Assembly (NCBI GenBank): GCA_018816865.1
Contig: JAHIUW010000038.1
Location: 62,001-126,000, forward strand
Length of the DNA stretch: 64,000 nucleotides
Direction of reading: 5' to 3'
Source: Pseudomonadota bacterium
Lineage (GTDB): Bacteria; Desulfobacterota; Desulfovibrionia; Desulfovibrionales; Desulfovibrionaceae
Shown one piece after another: positions 34,159-42,396 of this stretch. The position numbers were made by a program, and so were the translations under genes. The notes beneath the pieces are model-generated. The model had not been told where the DNA came from, ran no database searches, and worked only from the letters and a program-made list of their open reading frames with translations. Each line of letters opens with the position of its first letter. Positions within the stretch are counted from its first letter, which is position 1.

Positions 34159-35574
34159 ATGGAACCGATCCGGCTGCAGCAATACGGACAATGGCTGCCT
34201 GCAGACATCCAGACCCCCATCAGCCTGTTCCTGGGCCTGGTGGGACACAAGCAGGGCATCCTGCTGGAGAGCGCCGAGGTGGACGGCCGCTTCGGTCGCT
34301 ATTCCATCATCGCCTGGAACTACGCCCTGCGCCTGTCCTGCAAGGACGGCAGGCTGGACGTCGGCGTACGCGATGAACGCCTGGAAGGCTTTAGGGAATT
34401 CAAGGGTCTGCCCTACATGGACGGCCTGCGCCAGGTCATGGCCAACCTGAGCATCGAACCCGCCGAGGGCTTCGAGGACCTGCCGCCCATCACCCGCGGG
34501 CTGGCCGGGTATTTCGGCTATGGCGTGGCCGGGATGTTCGAGCCCAAGCTGGCGGCACAGCTGCACCCCGAGGATGCCGAGGCCTGCCTCGTGCTGCCCG
34601 GCAACGTGGCGATGTTCGATCATCTGTATCACCGGCTGTGCTTTTTGACCCTGACCAAGGGCGTCAAGCCGCAGTCGGACCAGAAGGCCGTGATGCGCGC
34701 GCCTGCCCCGCCGGATATCGGCGAGCACAAGGTCAACCCCGGCGAGGCCGCCTACAAGAAGAGCGTCTCCGACGCCATCGAGCTGATCCGCCAGGGCGAG
34801 TGCATCCAGACCGTGCTCTCCACGCGCTTCTCGGCCCCCTTCGAGGGCGACTCCTTCGTGCTCTACCGCCGCCTGCGGCAGATCAATCCCTCGCCCTACA
34901 TGTTCTACATGCGTCTGCCCAAGCTGGAACTGTTCGGTTCTTCGCCGGAGATGATGGTTCGTTGCCGGGACGGCGAGCTGACCACCTGCCCCATCGCGGG
35001 CACGCGGGTGCGCGGCGAGACCGCGGCCGAGGACGAGCGCCTGGCCCAGGAACTGCTGGCCGATCCCAAGGAGTGCGCCGAGCACGTGATGCTCGTGGAT
35101 CTGGGACGCAACGACCTGGGGCGGTTGTCCGAACCCGGCAGCGTCAAGGTCGATAAGTTCATGCAGGTGGAGCGGTTCTCCCACGTGATGCACATGACCT
35201 CCTACGTCAGCGGCAAGCTGCGCAAGGACCTGGATGCCCTGGACGTGCTGGGCGCGACCTTCCCGGCGGGCACGGTCTCGGGCGCGCCCAAGGTGCGGGC
35301 CATGGAGATCATCGCCGACCTGGAACGCCAGCCACGAGGACCCTATGCCGGGGCCATCGGCTGGCTCGGTCTGGACAAGGGCCGCGTGGACCTGGACACG
35401 GGCATCACCATCCGCAGCATGTGGGTGCGCGACAACGTCCTGTCCTGGCAGGCAGGCGCGGGGATTGTCTTCGATTCGGACCCCGCCAAGGAATGGGCCG
35501 AGTGCAACAGCAAGGCCCGGGTGATCCGCGAGACACTGGCCGGAAAGGGAGGCTGCGATGTTCTTACTGATTGA
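34159..35574 (+). CDS. trpE: Anthranilate synthase component I
   Basis: A 471-residue protein that makes anthranilate from chorismate with TrpG-supplied ammonia. The tryptophan feedback motif LLES (residues 35-38) is intact. The catalytic domain shows the conserved IQTVLSTRF, PSPYMFYMRL, GSSPEMMVR, TCPIAGTRVRGET, ELLADPKECAEHVMLVDLGRNDLGR and PAGTVSGAPKVRAMEII blocks. The ATG at 34159 has GAGGAGGAG upstream; a TTG 11 codons before lacks this. It overlaps trpG by 17 bp, so translation is coupled. Confidence 0.97.
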   Translation: MEPIRLQQYGQWLPADIQTPISLFLGLVGHKQGILLESAEVDGRFGRYSIIAWNYALRLSCKDGRLDVGVRDERLEGFREFKGLPYMDGLRQVMANLSIEPAEGFEDLPPITRGLAGYFGYGVAGMFEPKLAAQLHPEDAEACLVLPGNVAMFDHLYHRLCFLTLTKGVKPQSDQKAVMRAPAPPDIGEHKVNPGEAAYKKSVSDAIELIRQGECIQTVLSTRFSAPFEGDSFVLYRRLRQINPSPYMFYMRLPKLELFGSSPEMMVRCRDGELTTCPIAGTRVRGETAAEDERLAQELLADPKECAEHVMLVDLGRNDLGRLSEPGSVKVDKFMQVERFSHVMHMTSYVSGKLRKDLDALDVLGATFPAGTVSGAPKVRAMEIIADLERQPRGPYAGAIGWLGLDKGRVDLDTGITIRSMWVRDNVLSWQAGAGIVFDSDPAKEWAECNSKARVIRETLAGKGGCDVLTD

Positions 35575-36139
35575 TAACTACGATTCCTTCACCTTCAATC
35601 TGGTGCAGGCCTTCCAGCTCCTGGGCCGTGACCCCGTGGTCCTGAAGAACGACGATCCCCGGGTCCTGGAACTGGCCACCAGCGGCGAGCTGACCATGGT
35701 CTGCCTGTCTCCCGGCCCCAGCCGCCCGGAGAACGCGGGCCTGTGCCTGAAGTTCCTGGAACTCCTGCCGCACGCGGTGCCCGTGCTGGGCGTCTGCCTG
35801 GGGCATCAGACCTTGGGGCATTTCGCAGGGGCCGAGGTAGTCCAGGCCGAACTGATCATGCACGGCAAGACCTCCATGATCAGCCACGACGGCCAGGGTC
35901 TGTTCGCGGACATGCCCAACCCCGTGTCCATCGGCCGCTATCATTCCCTGCTGGTGGACGTGGACAACGCCCCCGAGGACGTGCGCCGGCTGTTGACCGT
36001 CACGGCCCGCACCGCTGCCGGGGAGGTCATGGCCATGAAATACAACGACCGCCCCTGGGTGGGCGTGCAGTTCCATCCGGAGTCCGTGTTGACCCCTGAG
36101 GGCTTGAAGCTGTTGGCCCGATTCCCCGAAGGACTCTAG
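35558..36139 (+). CDS. trpG: Anthranilate synthase component II (glutamine amidotransferase)
   Basis: A 193-residue class I amidotransferase subunit. IDNYDSFTFNLVQ begins the fold; the catalytic triad is Cys in LGVCLGHQ and His and Glu in QFHPESVLTP; the SPGPSRPENAG oxyanion loop is present. No fusion to TrpD. Overlaps trpE; trpD begins about 60 bp later, after a short spacer that is open in frame but poorly conserved. Confidence 0.96.
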   Translation: MFLLIDNYDSFTFNLVQAFQLLGRDPVVLKNDDPRVLELATSGELTMVCLSPGPSRPENAGLCLKFLELLPHAVPVLGVCLGHQTLGHFAGAEVVQAELIMHGKTSMISHDGQGLFADMPNPVSIGRYHSLLVDVDNAPEDVRRLLTVTARTAAGEVMAMKYNDRPWVGVQFHPESVLTPEGLKLLARFPEGL

Positions 36140-36198
36140 TCATGGCCGGTCCAAGACGAGTTCTGTTCAACAGCATGCAACGCAAAGGAGCGATGAAG

Positions 36199-37200
36199 AT
36201 GGCGATACAGATGGCTGACGTACTGGAACAGCTGGCCTTCCATAAGGACCTGCCCCCGGACATGGCGGAACAGAGTTTTGCCCGGTTGATGGATGGCACC
36301 ATGACCCCGGCCCAGGCCGGGTCCTTCCTGATGGGCCTGAAGACCAAGGGCGAGACCGCCGAGGAACTCGCCGCCGCGGTCAACGCGGCCCTGTCCCATG
36401 CGCGCATGGTGCCGGGTCTTTCCGGCAAGCGCATCGACACCTGCGGCACCGGCGGCGACGGGTCCAGCAGTTTCAACTGCTCCACGGCCGTGGCCCTGAC
36501 CCTGGCGGGCATGGGCTATCAGGTGGTCAAGCACGGTAACCGCTCGGTCTCCAGCACCTGCGGCAGCGCCGATGCTTTGGAGGCTCTGGGCCTGAACCTG
36601 AACATTGAACCGGGCGACGTGGCCGCGGAACTGGCCCGGCGCAACTTCGTGTTCCTGTTCGCTCCGGGCTACCATCCGGCCTTCAAGCACATCATGCCCG
36701 TGCGCCAGGAGATCGGCTGCCGGACCTTGTTCAACCTGTTGGGGCCGCTGCTCAATCCAGCGCGGCCCACGCACCAGATCCTGGGCATCGCCATCCCGGG
36801 ATTTTTGCATCGCATGGCCAAGGTCCTGGCCATGACCGGGGTGCAGAAGGCCTGCGTGGTGCACGGGGCTGGCGGGTTCGACGAGCTGACGCCCTTTGGT
36901 GTAAACCAGGTCGTGTATGTGCGCGATGGCTGGCTGCGTGAGGACATCCTTGATCCTGCGGCGTTGGGCATGGCCCCCAGTTCTCCCGAGGACATGGCCG
37001 TGAAGGACAAGGACGAGGCCGTGGCCGTGTTGCGCGAGATCCTGGGGGGAGGAGGTTCCAGGCCCATGCGTGACATGGTGGCCCTGAATCTGGGCATGTG
37101 CCTGCACCTGCTGGAGGACGAGCTGTCCCTGGCCGACGCCGTGGACAAGGCGCGCGAGGGCCTGGCCTCCGGCGCCGGGGAGAAGGTTTTCCATGCTTAG
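36199..37200 (+). CDS. trpD: Anthranilate phosphoribosyltransferase
   Basis: A 333-residue enzyme that transfers phosphoribose from PRPP to anthranilate. DTCGTGGDGSSSFNCST is the PRPP-binding glycine loop; KHGNRSVSSTCGSADALEALG and FNLLGPLLNPARP follow as usual. The ATG at 36199 has AAAGGAG at 8-bp spacing and gives the normal family start; a 19-residue longer frame from 36142 would abut trpG and is less likely. The last 8 bp overlap trpC. Confidence 0.96.
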   Translation: MAIQMADVLEQLAFHKDLPPDMAEQSFARLMDGTMTPAQAGSFLMGLKTKGETAEELAAAVNAALSHARMVPGLSGKRIDTCGTGGDGSSSFNCSTAVALTLAGMGYQVVKHGNRSVSSTCGSADALEALGLNLNIEPGDVAAELARRNFVFLFAPGYHPAFKHIMPVRQEIGCRTLFNLLGPLLNPARPTHQILGIAIPGFLHRMAKVLAMTGVQKACVVHGAGGFDELTPFGVNQVVYVRDGWLREDILDPAALGMAPSSPEDMAVKDKDEAVAVLREILGGGGSRPMRDMVALNLGMCLHLLEDELSLADAVDKAREGLASGAGEKVFHA

Positions 37201-37966
37201 AAAATTCGCCGATGCCAAACGCTCGGAGGTCATGGAGCTATTGGGCTTGGACGCACGGGGCGAGATGCCTGCGCCCTGGACCGGCCTGCGGCCTTCCTTT
37301 TCCGGGGCGCTCCGGGCCAAGGGGCCGGGCGCGGTGATCGCCGAGTACAAGCGGGCCTCGCCCAGCAAGGGCGTCATCAACCTCACCCTGACGGCCGCGG
37401 ATGTGGCCCGGGGGTACGCCGCCGGCGGGGCGGCCTGCATCTCCGTGCTGACCGAGGTGGACCACTTCCAGGGCGAGTTGGCCTATCTGGATCAGGCCTT
37501 GCCCGCGGGGTTGCCGCTGCTGCGCAAGGACTTCATCCTGCACCCGTTGCAGGTGGCGCGCACCGCCGCCACCCCGGCTTCGGCCGTGCTGCTCATCGCG
37601 CGCATGGTGGAAACGGTTGAGTTGTCCGAACTGCTCAACCTGTGCGATCACTATGACCTGGAGGCGGTGACCGAGGTCTTCGACGCCGAGGACCTGGCCC
37701 GCGCCCGCGAGGCCGGGGCCAGGATCATCCAGGTCAATAATCGCGACCTGGACAGCCTGACCATCAGTCTCGATGTCTCGCGCGGGCTGATCGGGGCCAG
37801 GACGCCCGATGAACTCTGGATCAGCGCCAGCGGCATCAACCACGGCGCGCAGATCAGGGAACTGGCCTCCCTGGGCTTTGACGCCGTGCTTATCGGCACC
37901 TTCCTGATGGAGGGCGGGGACCCCGAAGGGGCCCTGAAACGCTTGATCAAGGAAACAGACGCATGA
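37193..37966 (+). CDS. trpC: Indole-3-glycerol phosphate synthase
   Basis: A 257-residue TIM barrel that decarboxylates and cyclises CdRP. VIAEYKRASPSKGVI contains the catalytic lysine region, ISVLTEVDHFQGEL and PLLRKDFILHPLQV follow, with a phosphate-binding loop near ISASGINHGAQI. Not fused to TrpF. Overlaps trpD at the start and trpF (ATGA) at the end. The enzyme ends with the expected glycine/aspartate-rich helix and is complete. Confidence 0.96.
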   Translation: MLRKFADAKRSEVMELLGLDARGEMPAPWTGLRPSFSGALRAKGPGAVIAEYKRASPSKGVINLTLTAADVARGYAAGGAACISVLTEVDHFQGELAYLDQALPAGLPLLRKDFILHPLQVARTAATPASAVLLIARMVETVELSELLNLCDHYDLEAVTEVFDAEDLARAREAGARIIQVNNRDLDSLTISLDVSRGLIGARTPDELWISASGINHGAQIRELASLGFDAVLIGTFLMEGGDPEGALKRLIKETDA

Positions 37967-38604
37967 CCGACAAACGACAGCTCATCAAGATCTGCGGCAT
38001 CACCCGCCAGCAGGACGCCGACGTCTGCCTGGCCGCGGGTGTGGACATGACCGGATTCATCTTTCACGAATCCAGTCCCCGCAACATCCAGCCCGGTGCC
38101 GCGGCCGCCATCGAGACCGGCACGGCCCTGCGGGTGGGCGTGTTCGTACGCCAGGAACAGCAGCAGGTGCTGGAGATCATGCGCCGCGCCAAGCTCGATC
38201 TGGCCCAGCTGTGCGGCGACCAGGACCGGGCCTTTTGCCGGGCCGTGGGCGCTGCGCGCGTGATCCGCGTGTTCTGGCCCGAGCGCTACAAGATGCGCGC
38301 CGCCCTGGAGGATGAGTTGTCGGATTATGAGCAGAGCATGAGCTATGTCCTGCTTGATGCCGGGCTGTCCGGCGGCGGCCATGGCCGCACCCAGGACTTC
38401 GGGCTGCTCACGGGCCTGGATTCGCCTGTGCCCTGGCTGTTGGCCGGGGGACTGGGCGTGGATAATCTGGCCCGGGCCATGGGCCAGTGCACTCCCTCGG
38501 GCTTCGATCTGAACTCGGGCCTGGAGTCCGCACCCGGAGTGAAGGATGCTGAACTTGTGCGGCGGGCCGTGGCCTTGATCCGCAACGCTGGCAACGAACA
38601 GTAA
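37963..38604 (+). CDS. trpF: Phosphoribosylanthranilate isomerase
   Basis: A 213-residue TIM barrel. IKICGITRQQDA carries the catalytic Cys, GFIFHESSPRNI the family Pro-Arg turn, QLCGDQ the second motif, and LLDAGLSGGGHGRTQDFGLL the catalytic Asp and phosphate loop; FDLNSGLESAPGVKD closes the fold. The start overlaps trpC as ATGA. A small hairpin, aggccg/cggcct (38613-38630), occupies the spacer before the trpB ribosome site. Confidence 0.95.
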   Translation: MTDKRQLIKICGITRQQDADVCLAAGVDMTGFIFHESSPRNIQPGAAAAIETGTALRVGVFVRQEQQQVLEIMRRAKLDLAQLCGDQDRAFCRAVGAARVIRVFWPERYKMRAALEDELSDYEQSMSYVLLDAGLSGGGHGRTQDFGLLTGLDSPVPWLLAGGLGVDNLARAMGQCTPSGFDLNSGLESAPGVKDAELVRRAVALIRNAGNEQ

Positions 38605-38640
38605 ACACCACAAGGCCGTGCACGCGGCCTGGAGGATAGA

Positions 38641-39807
38641 ATGAAGAAAGGGTATTTTGGAGATTTCGGCGGGCGGTTCTCGCCCGAGTTGCTCATGCCG
38701 CCCCTGTTGGAGGTCGAACAGGCCTACAACACCATCTGCAAGAGTGAGCCTTTCCTCAAGGAATTCGGACGCATCCTGTCCGAGTACGTGGGCCGCTCCA
38801 CGCCGTTGACCTTCTGCCCCAACCTGTCCCAGGAACTGGGTTTCAACCTGTACCTGAAGCGCGAGGACCTGGCGCACACCGGCGCGCACAAGATAAACAA
38901 CACCATCGGCCAGGCCCTGCTGGCCAAGCACATGGGCAAGAAGGTGCTGCTGGCCGAGACCGGCGCGGGCCAACACGGCGTGGCTACGGCCACGGCTGCG
39001 GCCTACATGAACCTGGGCTGCATCATCTACATGGGGGCCACCGACGTGGAGCGCCAGTCCCACAACGTGCGCCGCATGAAGCTGCTGGGGGCCGAGGTCC
39101 GGCCCGTGGAGTCCGGCACCAAGACCTTGAAGGACGCCATCAACGCGGCCTTCAGGTACTGGATCGCCACGCAGGCCGACACCCACTACTGCTTCGGCAC
39201 CGCTGCCGGGCCGCATCCCTTCCCGGCACTGGTGCGCGACTTCCAGGCCGTCATCGGCTACGAGGCGCGTCAGCAGAGCGTGGAGCAGTTCGGCACCCTG
39301 CCTGACCTGCTCGTAGCTTGCGTGGGCGGCGGCTCCAACGCCATCGGCCTGTTCCATGCCTTCATGGAGGACCGCGAAGTGCGCATGGTGGGCGTGGAGG
39401 CCGCAGGCTCTGGCGAGCCGGGCTGCTATCACTCCATGGCCATCTGCAAAGGCACCCCGGGCGTGTTCCACGGTGCGCGCACCCAGTTGTTACAGACCGA
39501 GGACGGACAGATCGAACCCTCGCACTCCATCGCCCCAGGCTTGGACTATCCCGGCGTTGGTCCCGAACATGCCTGGTTGGATGCCTCGGGCCGCGCCGAA
39601 TACGTGAGCATTAACGACGCCCAGGCCCTGAACGCCCTCCAGACCCTGTGCCGTTCCGAGGGCATCATCCCGGCCCTGGAATCGTCCCATGCCGTGGCCT
39701 ATGTCCTGGAGCACCGCGCCGACATCACCCCCGGCTCCAATGTCATCGTTAACCTCTCGGGGCGCGGCGACAAGGATATGGGCATCATCGAAGAGTACCT
39801 GGGGTAA
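38641..39807 (+). CDS. trpB: Tryptophan synthase beta chain
   Basis: A 388-residue PLP enzyme that condenses indole and serine. GRFSPELLMPPLLEVEQAY, the PLP lysine in HTGAHKINN, AETGAGQHGVATATAAA, GGGSNAIGLF (phosphate loop) and the sodium-site region PGLDYPGVGPEHAWL identify TrpB1. The ATG has GGAGGATAGA upstream. R4 begins at the base after the stop codon and separates it from trpA, an unusual place since trpB and trpA are normally tightly coupled. Confidence 0.97.
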   Translation: MKKGYFGDFGGRFSPELLMPPLLEVEQAYNTICKSEPFLKEFGRILSEYVGRSTPLTFCPNLSQELGFNLYLKREDLAHTGAHKINNTIGQALLAKHMGKKVLLAETGAGQHGVATATAAAYMNLGCIIYMGATDVERQSHNVRRMKLLGAEVRPVESGTKTLKDAINAAFRYWIATQADTHYCFGTAAGPHPFPALVRDFQAVIGYEARQQSVEQFGTLPDLLVACVGGGSNAIGLFHAFMEDREVRMVGVEAAGSGEPGCYHSMAICKGTPGVFHGARTQLLQTEDGQIEPSHSIAPGLDYPGVGPEHAWLDASGRAEYVSINDAQALNALQTLCRSEGIIPALESSHAVAYVLEHRADITPGSNVIVNLSGRGDKDMGIIEEYLG

Positions 39808-39928
39808 GGCCGTCCATGGCGCACGGTCTGCTTCGTTGCCGCGGATTGTTCAGCCCCTCGTGTATGTTTGAATACACTTCGGGCCTGAACAATCCTTGCG
39901 CCTGGCATCCCGCACACCCTGAACGGCC
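39808..39928 (+). repeat. Nested palindromic element R4 (between trpB and trpA)
   Basis: Outer arms GGCCGTCCA (39808-39816) and TGAACGGCC (39920-39928), one mismatch; inner perfect 11-bp arms GGATTGTTCAG (39843-39853) and CTGAACAATCC (39885-39895); tip GTGTAT/ATACAC. Joints: TGCTTCGTTGCCGC, CCCCTCG...CTTCGGGC and TTGCGCCTGGCATCC. Like R3 it lies inside the operon and starts at a stop codon. About 150 bp separate it from the trpA start. Confidence 0.85.
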
Positions 39929-40082
39929 TCCCCGGGCCGGAAATGTGGCGGGAAGAGAGCAGCCTCTCAAGACACAAGGGAAGAGGGACCGTCCGCCGGA
40001 TGGACCGGGGCGCACCGAGGAGTGGGACGGATAAGAATTGAATGCATTGCACTGCGGCCAACGCCGCAGAGGAGAAGATAGA

Positions 40083-40844
40083 ATGTCGAATCTGAGCGAG
40101 AAGATACGAGCGGCCAACGCCAAGGGCCGCAAGGCCGTGATCCCCTATGTGCCCGCAGGGTTTCCGGGGCTGGATGAATTCTGGGCCGTGATCAAGGAAC
40201 TGGACGCGGCGGGTGCGGACATCATCGAGATCGGCGTGCCGTTCTCCGACCCCGTGGCCGACGGTCCCACCGTGGAACAGGCCTGCCTGGAGAGCCTGGA
40301 ACGCGGCGTGACCCTGAAGTGGATTCTCACTGAACTGCCCAAGCACCGCGCCGGGATCAAGGCCGGGATCGTGCTCATGGGCTACCTCAATCCGTTCCTG
40401 CAATACGGGCTGGAAAAGCTGGCCCGTGACGCCGGGGCCGCGGGCGTGGGTGGATTGATCATCCCCGACGTGCCCTTTGAGGAAGCGCAGGAGATGAAGA
40501 AGCTGCTCGGTACCCGGGGCGTGGACCTGATCTATCTGGTGGGTCTGAACACCCCGCCCGAGCGTCTGAAGATGTACGCCTCCAATGCCGGGGGCTTCGT
40601 GTATCTGGTGTCCGTGATGGGCATCACTGGCGCGCGCAGCACCCTGCCCCGTGAGATCGGCGATAAGATCAAGGAGGTCAAGGCGGCCTTTGACGTGCCC
40701 CTGGCTCTGGGCTTCGGTATCAAGACCCCGGACCAGCTGGCGGCTTTCGGCGACGGCCTGGACGCGGCTGTTATCGGCTCCGCGCTGATCGACCATATCC
40801 GCGCTGGCGGAACGGCTACCGAGTTTATCTCACCCTGGGTTTAG
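40083..40844 (+). CDS. trpA: Tryptophan synthase alpha chain
   Basis: A 253-residue TIM barrel that releases indole from indole-3-glycerol phosphate. VIPYVPAGFPG, the catalytic Glu in IEIGVPFSDPVADGPTVEQA, LMGYLNPFLQYG, the catalytic Asp in IIPDVPFEEA and GITGARSTLP are the family signatures. The ATG at 40083 has GAGGAGAAGATAG upstream; a 15-codon upstream extension is not conserved-looking. Last gene of the 13-gene operon; R5 starts in its stop codon. Confidence 0.95.
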   Translation: MSNLSEKIRAANAKGRKAVIPYVPAGFPGLDEFWAVIKELDAAGADIIEIGVPFSDPVADGPTVEQACLESLERGVTLKWILTELPKHRAGIKAGIVLMGYLNPFLQYGLEKLARDAGAAGVGGLIIPDVPFEEAQEMKKLLGTRGVDLIYLVGLNTPPERLKMYASNAGGFVYLVSVMGITGARSTLPREIGDKIKEVKAAFDVPLALGFGIKTPDQLAAFGDGLDAAVIGSALIDHIRAGGTATEFISPWV

Positions 40845-40964
40845 GCGGCTGAAAACGCACCGCCTGCTTCGTTGCTGCAAAAGTCCCGGACTCTCGCGTA
40901 TGTTCTGATACGCGTCGAGCCCGGGACTTTTTTGCGCCTGGCATCCGGCACGTTTTGAGCCGCC
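40844..40964 (+). repeat. Nested palindromic element R5, also the operon terminator
   Basis: Outer arms GGCGGCTGAAAACG (40844-40857) and CGTTTTGAGCCGCC (40951-40964), one mismatch; inner 11-bp arms AAAAGTCCCGG (40879-40889) and CCGGGACTTTT (40921-40931); tip CGCGTAT/ATACGCG. Joints TGCTTCGTTGCTGC and TTGCGCCTGGCATCCGGCA. In this copy the inner stem ends CCCGGGACTTTTTT, so it doubles as a rho-independent terminator after trpA. Confidence 0.85.
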
Positions 40965-41068
40965 TGTGAAGAGTAGTCACTGAGTTGATGGCGTAGGGAG
41001 AGATGTAGCAAAGAAACTGTCACGCCAGATCCCTTGCTCTCTTTTAAAGTCGGAGATAATTCATCCCC

Positions 41069-41500
41069 ATGAACGATATTCATCATGATCTGATCTCCTT
41101 TGTGGAAGACAGCATCCCCATGCACCGTTGGCTGGGGGTCAAGGTGGTCGAGGCCCGGCCCGGGTTCGCCAAGCTGCGTCTGCCGTTTCGGGATGAGTTC
41201 CGGGGCAACGAGGAGCGCGGGGCCATGCACGGCGGGGTGGTCTCGGTGCTGGTGGACGTCTGCGGGGCCGTGGCCCTGTGGACGCACTTCGGCCCCAAGG
41301 ACAAGACCGCCACCGTGGACATGCGCGTGGACTACCAGCGCCCGGCCCCCTTCGAGGACCTGCTGGCCGAGGGCGAGGTGCGCATGATGGGCAACCACAT
41401 CGCCAACGTGCATGTGCGGGTCTTTGCGGCCTCCATGCCCGAAACCCAGCTTGCCGAGGGCCGTTGCGTGTACTACGTGAAGCGGGTTGAGCAGGGCTGA
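41069..41500 (+). CDS. PaaI-type hotdog-fold thioesterase
   Basis: A 143-residue hotdog protein. MHRWLGVKVVEARPGFAKLRLPFRDEFRG and the central GAMHGGVVSVLVDVCGAVALW helix are the PaaI/YbgC-like acyl-CoA thioesterase core; the Asn/His-Gly-Gly and helix Asp supply the catalytic environment. DMRVDYQRPAPFEDLLAEGEV completes the sheet. Substrate unknown (aromatic or short acyl-CoA). A separate unit after the aromatic operon; a paaK gene lies 2 kb downstream, which is only suggestive. Confidence 0.88.
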   Translation: MNDIHHDLISFVEDSIPMHRWLGVKVVEARPGFAKLRLPFRDEFRGNEERGAMHGGVVSVLVDVCGAVALWTHFGPKDKTATVDMRVDYQRPAPFEDLLAEGEVRMMGNHIANVHVRVFAASMPETQLAEGRCVYYVKRVEQG

Positions 41501-41603
41501 GCCCCCTGCCCGTTGGCGTCAATTGTGAAGTAGACGATCAGTTCGGGCGGGCGCCTTTCTGCGGCGGGCTGATCAGAGGGAATCAAAGGAAGAGGGGAAT
41601 TCC

Positions 41604-42242
41604 ATGCTTTTTGCCTACGACATGCACCACTGGCTGACCTTTTTGACCGCCGCCGTGCTCTTGAACCTCGCTCCGGGGCCGGACATGGGCTTCATCCTGG
41701 CGCACACCGTGCGCGGCGGCAGAATTAGCGGATTTACAGCCATGGCCGGAGTCTGGACCGGAGCCATGGGCCATGTGCTGTTCGCCGCCGTGGGTCTGTC
41801 GGCGATCATCGTGGCCTCGGCCACGGCGTATTCCGTGGTCAAGTACGCGGGTGCGGCCTATCTGGTCTGGCTGGGCATCCAGGCTCTGCGCTCCAGGGGC
41901 GGGTTCTCGATCAATACCAAGAGCGTGGACACGCCTTCGTTGTCGCGCATCTTCGCCCAGGGGGTATTCATCGATCTGCTGAATCCCAAGGCGGCGATCT
42001 TCTTTCTGGCCTTTCTGCCGCAGTTCGTGGAGCCGGGGGCGGGGTCCGTGCCGGGACAGCTGATGTTGCACGGTGTGCTGATCATCGTGGTGGCCGCCTT
42101 TGTGGAGCCACCTCTGATCCTGATGGGAGGCTCCCTGACCGACAGGTTGCGCGAGAATCAGCGATTCTGCACCTGGCTGGACCGCAGCCTGGGCGGATTT
42201 TTTGCCTACCTGGGATTGAAGCTCGCGTTTTCGGAGCGCTAG
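41604..42242 (+). CDS. LysE/RhtB-family amino acid exporter
   Basis: A 212-residue membrane protein with about six transmembrane helices. The N-terminal signature LNLAPGPDMGFILAHTVRGG and GAAYLVWLGIQALRSR are diagnostic of LysE/RhtB exporters, which pump homoserine, threonine, lysine or similar amino acids outward. Ligand unknown; location beside the aromatic operon might hint at aromatic overflow but gives no proof. GGAAGAGGGGAATTCC precedes the ATG. Strong terminator 110 bp downstream. Confidence 0.92.
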   Translation: MLFAYDMHHWLTFLTAAVLLNLAPGPDMGFILAHTVRGGRISGFTAMAGVWTGAMGHVLFAAVGLSAIIVASATAYSVVKYAGAAYLVWLGIQALRSRGGFSINTKSVDTPSLSRIFAQGVFIDLLNPKAAIFFLAFLPQFVEPGAGSVPGQLMLHGVLIIVVAAFVEPPLILMGGSLTDRLRENQRFCTWLDRSLGGFFAYLGLKLAFSER

Positions 42243-42353
42243 AGCCGTTGCCGTCGCGGCGGGCGTTGCCCGCTGGTCTGTGGCCGTCTCCCGAAAGAAA
42301 ATGGTGATGGCAGGGGAATAGTTTCAGAGAAGGCAGGGAGAGCATTTGAGGGA

Positions 42354-42393
42354 GGCAGGGGACTTTTGGGAAAAAGGTCCCCTGCCTTTTTTT
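42354..42393 (+). terminator. Rho-independent terminator after the LysE-type gene
   Basis: GGCAGGGGAC (42354-42363) pairs with GTCCCCTGCC (42377-42386), followed by TTTTTTT (42387-42393). A plus-strand terminator; the convergent prepilin peptidase gene stops immediately beyond it at 42397. Confidence 0.9.
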
Positions 42394-42396
42394 GAT

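Noticed and set aside
42354-42393. Bidirectional terminator between the LysE-type and prepilin peptidase genes
   Set aside because: The U-tract is only on the plus strand; read from the minus strand the stem is followed by no U-run.
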